Made by a program: the position numbers and the translations under genes. A DNA stretch of 7,539 nt. It comes from Bacteroidales bacterium (GTDB lineage Bacteria; Bacteroidota; Bacteroidia; Bacteroidales; UBA10428). The notes below the pieces were generated by a model. It was not told the DNA's origin. It was given only the letters and a program-made list of their open reading frames with translations, and made no database searches. Shown piece by piece: positions 5,218 through 7,539 of this stretch; the stretch's first letter is position 1, and each line of letters starts with the position of its first letter. The DNA lies in assembly GCA_016926235.1 (NCBI GenBank), contig JAFGOZ010000583.1, forward strand, positions 1-7,539, read 5' to 3'.

Positions 5218-7428
5218 TTAACTAGTCATTCCCCATCCTAACTTGTATTTTTTAACATAAAAGATAGTGATTAAGGTATCGGTTATTGCAATTTGCTCAT
5301 TATATTTATTCCTTTCAATTATTTTTTCCATTTCTTCAAAAATTTCTTCAATTGCTACTGAATGCAACTTAACTTCTTTGTTCAGTATGGTATTGGCCAT
5401 TTCAAGGGCTTTGTGCTGCTGGCCGCTTGTATCATAAAGTTTTGCCAATAAATACAGCGGGTAAAACTTGCCCGGGGTCATATTGGCGGCCTGTAAATAG
5501 TGTTGTTCTGCTTTTTCGTATTCTTCAAGTGCTTTGTGGCTGTCGCCCATGGCGGTGTACAAAACGTTGTTGCTTTGGTAACTTTTTGCTTGTTCAAGCA
5601 GGCTTACCGCTTCGGTATGTTTTTCGGCTATACTAAGGGCTTTGCCATAGTTGATCAGGAACTCGCCGTTGTGCTTTAATACGGGGTAAGCTTTCTCATA
5701 GCTGGTAAGGCATTGTACGTACAGGCCGTAGTTGTAGAGGTCCATGGCATCTTTCCAAGTTGTGTGGGCGTTTTTTAATTTGCTTATTTGAGGATAGGCA
5801 AAAATTGTTAATAATAGGATGGCGATAGATATTACAGGTTTAAGGTTCCAAGTTCCAGGTTTGGCTGCGCCGTTTGATGCTCCGCTTCGCTTCGCGTTTG
5901 ACGCTATGCGTTTGATTCCGATTCTCGGAACTTCGCGATGCTTCGTACTCGCTACGCTCATGTTTGATTCCGATTCTATGTTTGAGGTGTTCAATGCGAA
6001 ATAATTGGCCAGTAAACCCAAACAGGTGATGGCCACCATTTTTATGGGCAGTATTTCGGAGGGGTAGGCGAAGAGGCCGAAGACGAGGATTGAGAGGATT
6101 GTAGCCCGAATTATGGTTTCAGGTTTAACTACGCTACGCTCCGTTTCTGGTTTCAGGTTCCAAGTTCCAGATTGGGTTAACCTGAAACTTGAAACTTGAA
6201 ACATGGAATTAAACACCGCCAAAACAATTCCACCCAACAATAGTAAGCCTATTAATCCATTTTCACTCCATGTGAGCAGCGGTTCGTTAAAGGCGTACTG
6301 GTTGTCGTCGGCCACCGTTTCGTACTTGCTACCGGGGTTGTTAAGGAAATAGTCGGCTTGGTAGTCCATGTAATGCGCTTTGAACCTGTCGTGACCCACA
6401 CCCAACAAGGGCTTGTCTTTGATGATGTTGGCCGTTACTGTCCATATTAACAGGCGGCCATCGGCCGAGTCTTTTTTGTAATGGTAAAGGCCAAGGGTGG
6501 TGGCGGCTAAGACTATAACAAGCATTGTGACCAAAACACTGTTTCTTACTCTTATGGAATTGTTGAAAAGTTTGATGCTTCGCGTTTGATGGCTTCGCCG
6601 TTTGACGCTTCGCTGTTTGAGAAGTTCTCCTAAGTTGTATTTGTGCCAAGCCAAATAAGCTACACCGGCTATTGCGCCCAACCATGCGGCTCGCGAACGG
6701 GCGGCGGGGAGAACCAATAAGATAGAGATGATGGTGATTAGGGTGAGGTATTTTATGATTAAAGGTTTCAAGTTCCAAGTTCCAAGTTGCCAATTAAGTA
6801 GGTTTAAGCGTAACCTGAATCGAAGTTCAACGGAGCGTAGCGTAGTTAAACTTGAAATTTGAAATTTTGAATTAATATGCATCCAATACAACCCCACTGC
6901 AACAGGGAGTACTGCACATAAGTAGCCCGCGTACGGTCCGGGGTTGAAAAAGCTGCCGGTCATTTTAAAAAGCCCGTGGTGCGAGGGATAACGGCCCCAT
7001 AACTGCAAGTTGCCATAAACGGCCTGAACCGCCCCACTAATGCAAATTGCCAACAATAGGAACAGGGCATATTTTGTTTTGAGGGTACGCAATATTATAT
7101 ATAAGACTACAAGCCCCAACAGCTCAAAATAGCGCAACGAAAGAGAATGGAATTCCTGCAAAAGATACTTGTTTAGCGTAAGCCAAACCACAAAGGCCAG
7201 TAGCAATACATCAATAGCAGTAATATTCAGTTTTAGTTTACCGCTTTTAAAAAGAAATCCAATGGAAGCTATACCTGCCAAGGCCAACATGCCATATAAA
7301 AAGTTGAACGATTTTGCCGTTTGTATGCCGTTGATCAAAATATTACTGTTTGATATTGGCAGCAAGACAAGCAGCAGTGCGATGGCTATTTCAGAAATGG
7401 GTAAATATTTCAGGTGTAGAGGTGGCAT
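5218..7428 (-). CDS. O-antigen ligase/polymerase-like (Wzy_C/WaaL) membrane protein with C-terminal TPR domain
   Basis: The 736-residue product has about 13 transmembrane helices. Family marks are FFNPGPYAGYL (160-170), the PAARSRAAWLG turn (241-251), and a long periplasmic loop (about 316-390) with DGRLLIWTVTANIIKDKPLL and VGHDRF. These belong to the enzymes that join or polymerise lipid-linked glycans on the periplasmic side. After the last helix (532-548) come three or four TPR units (about 555-685), presumably periplasmic and for protein contacts. Four loops carry repeat-derived inserts rich in Lys and Arg, at about residues 186-222, 270-287, 409-438 and 481-531. Placing the large loop and TPRs in the periplasm puts all four inserts in the cytoplasm. 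They add about 130 residues, which explains the unusual size. The last ~55 codons are AT-rich, unlike the rest. This is the first gene of the operon, 10 bases ahead of the lipoprotein. Whether it is ligase or polymerase cannot be decided. Confidence 0.82.
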   Translation of the reverse strand: MPPLHLKYLPISEIAIALLLVLLPISNSNILINGIQTAKSFNFLYGMLALAGIASIGFLFKSGKLKLNITAIDVLLLAFVVWLTLNKYLLQEFHSLSLRYFELLGLVVLYIILRTLKTKYALFLLLAICISGAVQAVYGNLQLWGRYPSHHGLFKMTGSFFNPGPYAGYLCAVLPVAVGLYWMHINSKFQISSLTTLRSVELRFRLRLNLLNWQLGTWNLKPLIIKYLTLITIISILLVLPAARSRAAWLGAIAGVAYLAWHKYNLGELLKQRSVKRRSHQTRSIKLFNNSIRVRNSVLVTMLVIVLAATTLGLYHYKKDSADGRLLIWTVTANIIKDKPLLGVGHDRFKAHYMDYQADYFLNNPGSKYETVADDNQYAFNEPLLTWSENGLIGLLLLGGIVLAVFNSMFQVSSFRLTQSGTWNLKPETERSVVKPETIIRATILSILVFGLFAYPSEILPIKMVAITCLGLLANYFALNTSNIESESNMSVASTKHREVPRIGIKRIASNAKRSGASNGAAKPGTWNLKPVISIAILLLTIFAYPQISKLKNAHTTWKDAMDLYNYGLYVQCLTSYEKAYPVLKHNGEFLINYGKALSIAEKHTEAVSLLEQAKSYQSNNVLYTAMGDSHKALEEYEKAEQHYLQAANMTPGKFYPLYLLAKLYDTSGQQHKALEMANTILNKEVKLHSVAIEEIFEEMEKIIERNKYNEQIAITDTLITIFYVKKYKLGWGMTS
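5836..5986 (-). repeat. Repeat block A inside the ligase gene (composite)
   Basis: One end (5836-5856) is the 21-base unit that reads GTWNLKP on the coding strand, shared with blocks B and C. The remainder is built of GTTTGA-led units on the plus strand (starting at 5872, 5896, 5910, 5962 and 5980) like those of block D. A 16-base direct repeat, GTTTGATTCCGATTCT, is at 5910-5925 and 5962-5977. The block encodes residues 481-531, a polar loop between two helices. Confidence 0.8.
6115..6201 (-). repeat. Repeat block B inside the ligase gene, palindromic
   Basis: On the coding strand this reads FQVSSF (6184-6201), then GTWNLKP (6148-6168), then an extension ending KPET. TTTCAGGTT at 6151-6159 and its exact complement AACCTGAAA at 6179-6187 form a 9-10 base-pair stem with a 19-base loop. 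The part at 6123-6145 is the exact inverse of 6829-6851 in block C. It encodes a cytoplasmic loop (residues 409-438). Confidence 0.82.
6123..6145. repeat. 23-base inverted repeat, left copy
   Basis: This 23-base segment begins GTTTAACTACGC and is a perfect reverse complement of 6829-6851. Both copies lie in the ligase gene, about 680 bases apart. The left copy reads TERSVVK within KPETERSVVKPET and the right copy reads SLTTLRSV, so the same DNA serves in both orientations. Confidence 0.9.
6570..6621 (-). repeat. Repeat block D inside the ligase gene (GTTTGAYGCTTCGC tandem)
   Basis: The plus strand shows successive units that begin GTTTGA and continue with GCTTCGC, at 6570, 6584, 6600 and a partial at 6615, of 14, 16 and 15 bases. 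The units resemble those in block A. The block encodes the basic loop KQRSVKRRSHQTRSIKLF at about residues 271-288, which joins two helices and is likely cytoplasmic. It lacks the GTWNLKP unit. Confidence 0.75.
6763..6864 (-). repeat. Repeat block C inside the ligase gene, terminal inverted repeats
   Basis: This element is 102 bases, exactly 34 codons. Its ends are imperfect inverted copies. On the coding strand one end is TTTCAAATTTCAAGTTTA (FQISSL, 6847-6864), and the other is the complement of a TTTCAAGTTCCAAGTT-like end and reads GTWNLKP (6763-6783). TTTCAAGTT at 6766-6774 pairs exactly with AACTTGAAA at 6849-6857. It encodes residues 189-222, between two helices on the predicted cytoplasmic side. 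Confidence 0.83.
6829..6851. repeat. 23-base inverted repeat, right copy
   Basis: This is the perfect reverse complement of 6123-6145, lying inside block C. The flanking bases on both sides are also TTCAA/TTGAA-like but diverge. Confidence 0.9.
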
Positions 7429-7500
7429 TTGGTTATTTAGGTTTTATGAATAGGAATTCATGGTTTTATTGGTTTTTTTAGAAACATATTTCATTATTAT

Positions 7501-7529
7501 TTTGGTTCAGTTTGCAACAAATATATTTG
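7501..7529 (+). promoter_or_regulatory. Possible divergent Bacteroidota-type promoter reading out of the window
   Basis: TTTG at 7501-7504 is followed after 17 bases by TATATTTG at 7522-7529, a fit to the TTG / TAnnTTTG promoter pattern of this phylum. It would serve a gene beyond the right edge. The -7 match exists on both strands because the site sits in a palindrome, so one of the two may be accidental. Confidence 0.25.
7518..7525 (-). promoter_or_regulatory. Likely -7 promoter element for the glycan operon
   Basis: The minus strand reads TATATTTG here, matching TAnnTTTG of Bacteroidota housekeeping promoters. It lies about 90 bases before the ligase start at 7428, which gives a leader of about 80 bases. 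The matching -33 TTG would be 17-23 bases further upstream, mostly outside the window, so only half of the promoter is visible. The element is part of a perfect 14-base palindrome, ACAAATATATTTGT (7517-7530), which could equally be an operator. Between it and the ligase start (7429-7516) I see no gene, hairpin or ribosome-binding site. Confidence 0.45.
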
Positions 7530-7539
7530 TGTTGACTGA

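Noticed and set aside
6341..6793. A 150-codon open frame on the minus strand beginning MATWNLELE
   Set aside because: It lies wholly within the ligase gene in another frame and is low-complexity where it crosses repeat block D (KRQTAKPSNAKHQT). The ligase frame has helices and family motifs throughout this stretch.
5836..6864. CRISPR array
   Set aside because: The repeated units vary in length and spacing, occur in both orientations, are translated within a gene, and have no cas genes nearby.
5836..6864. Insertion sequence or remnant with transposase
   Set aside because: The blocks are only about 50-150 bases and none encodes transposase motifs. They fit small non-autonomous repeats instead.

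Overview
The window looks like Bacteroidota chromosome. The evidence is indirect. A TAnnTTTG-type -7 promoter element lies upstream of the first gene, no Shine-Dalgarno sequence precedes any start (the leaders are A-rich), and 'AAGTTCCAAGTTTCA' and 'GTTTGAYGCTTCGC' interspersed repeats of the kind seen in that phylum are present. I cannot assign a genus.

All four genes lie on the minus strand and read from right to left, with gaps of 10, 21 and about 16 bases, so they are probably one operon. In order of transcription they are: (1) an O-antigen ligase/polymerase-like membrane protein with a periplasmic TPR tail (7428-5218); (2) a large lipoprotein with a sugar-binding-like N-terminal domain and an alpha/beta-hydrolase domain (5207-2463); (3) a GT-C (family 39-like) membrane glycosyltransferase (2441-930); (4) an SGNH/GDSL hydrolase with an N-terminal membrane anchor (913 to about 59), which seems to run off the left edge through a one-base frameshift. 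Together they suggest assembly or modification of an envelope glycan: lipid-linked sugar transfer, ligation or polymerisation, and addition or removal of acyl groups. The substrate cannot be read from the sequence. No intergenic stretch exceeds about 110 bases. I see no RNA gene, transposase, CRISPR array or clear terminator.

The most unusual region is the ligase gene. Four blocks of repetitive DNA are inserted in its coding sequence (A 5836-5986, B 6115-6201, D 6570-6621, C 6763-6864). All keep the frame. By my topology reading all fall in cytoplasmic loops between transmembrane helices. Three of them encode the same peptide, GTWNLKP. This resembles mobile palindromic elements that survive inside genes, as known from Rickettsia.

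A composition break lies inside the 3' end of the ligase gene, near 5385. To its right single lines count about 45% G+C. To its left, through the last ~55 codons of the ligase and the downstream genes, they count about 23-33%. This suggests that the downstream cassette was joined on by recombination within the TPR tail.
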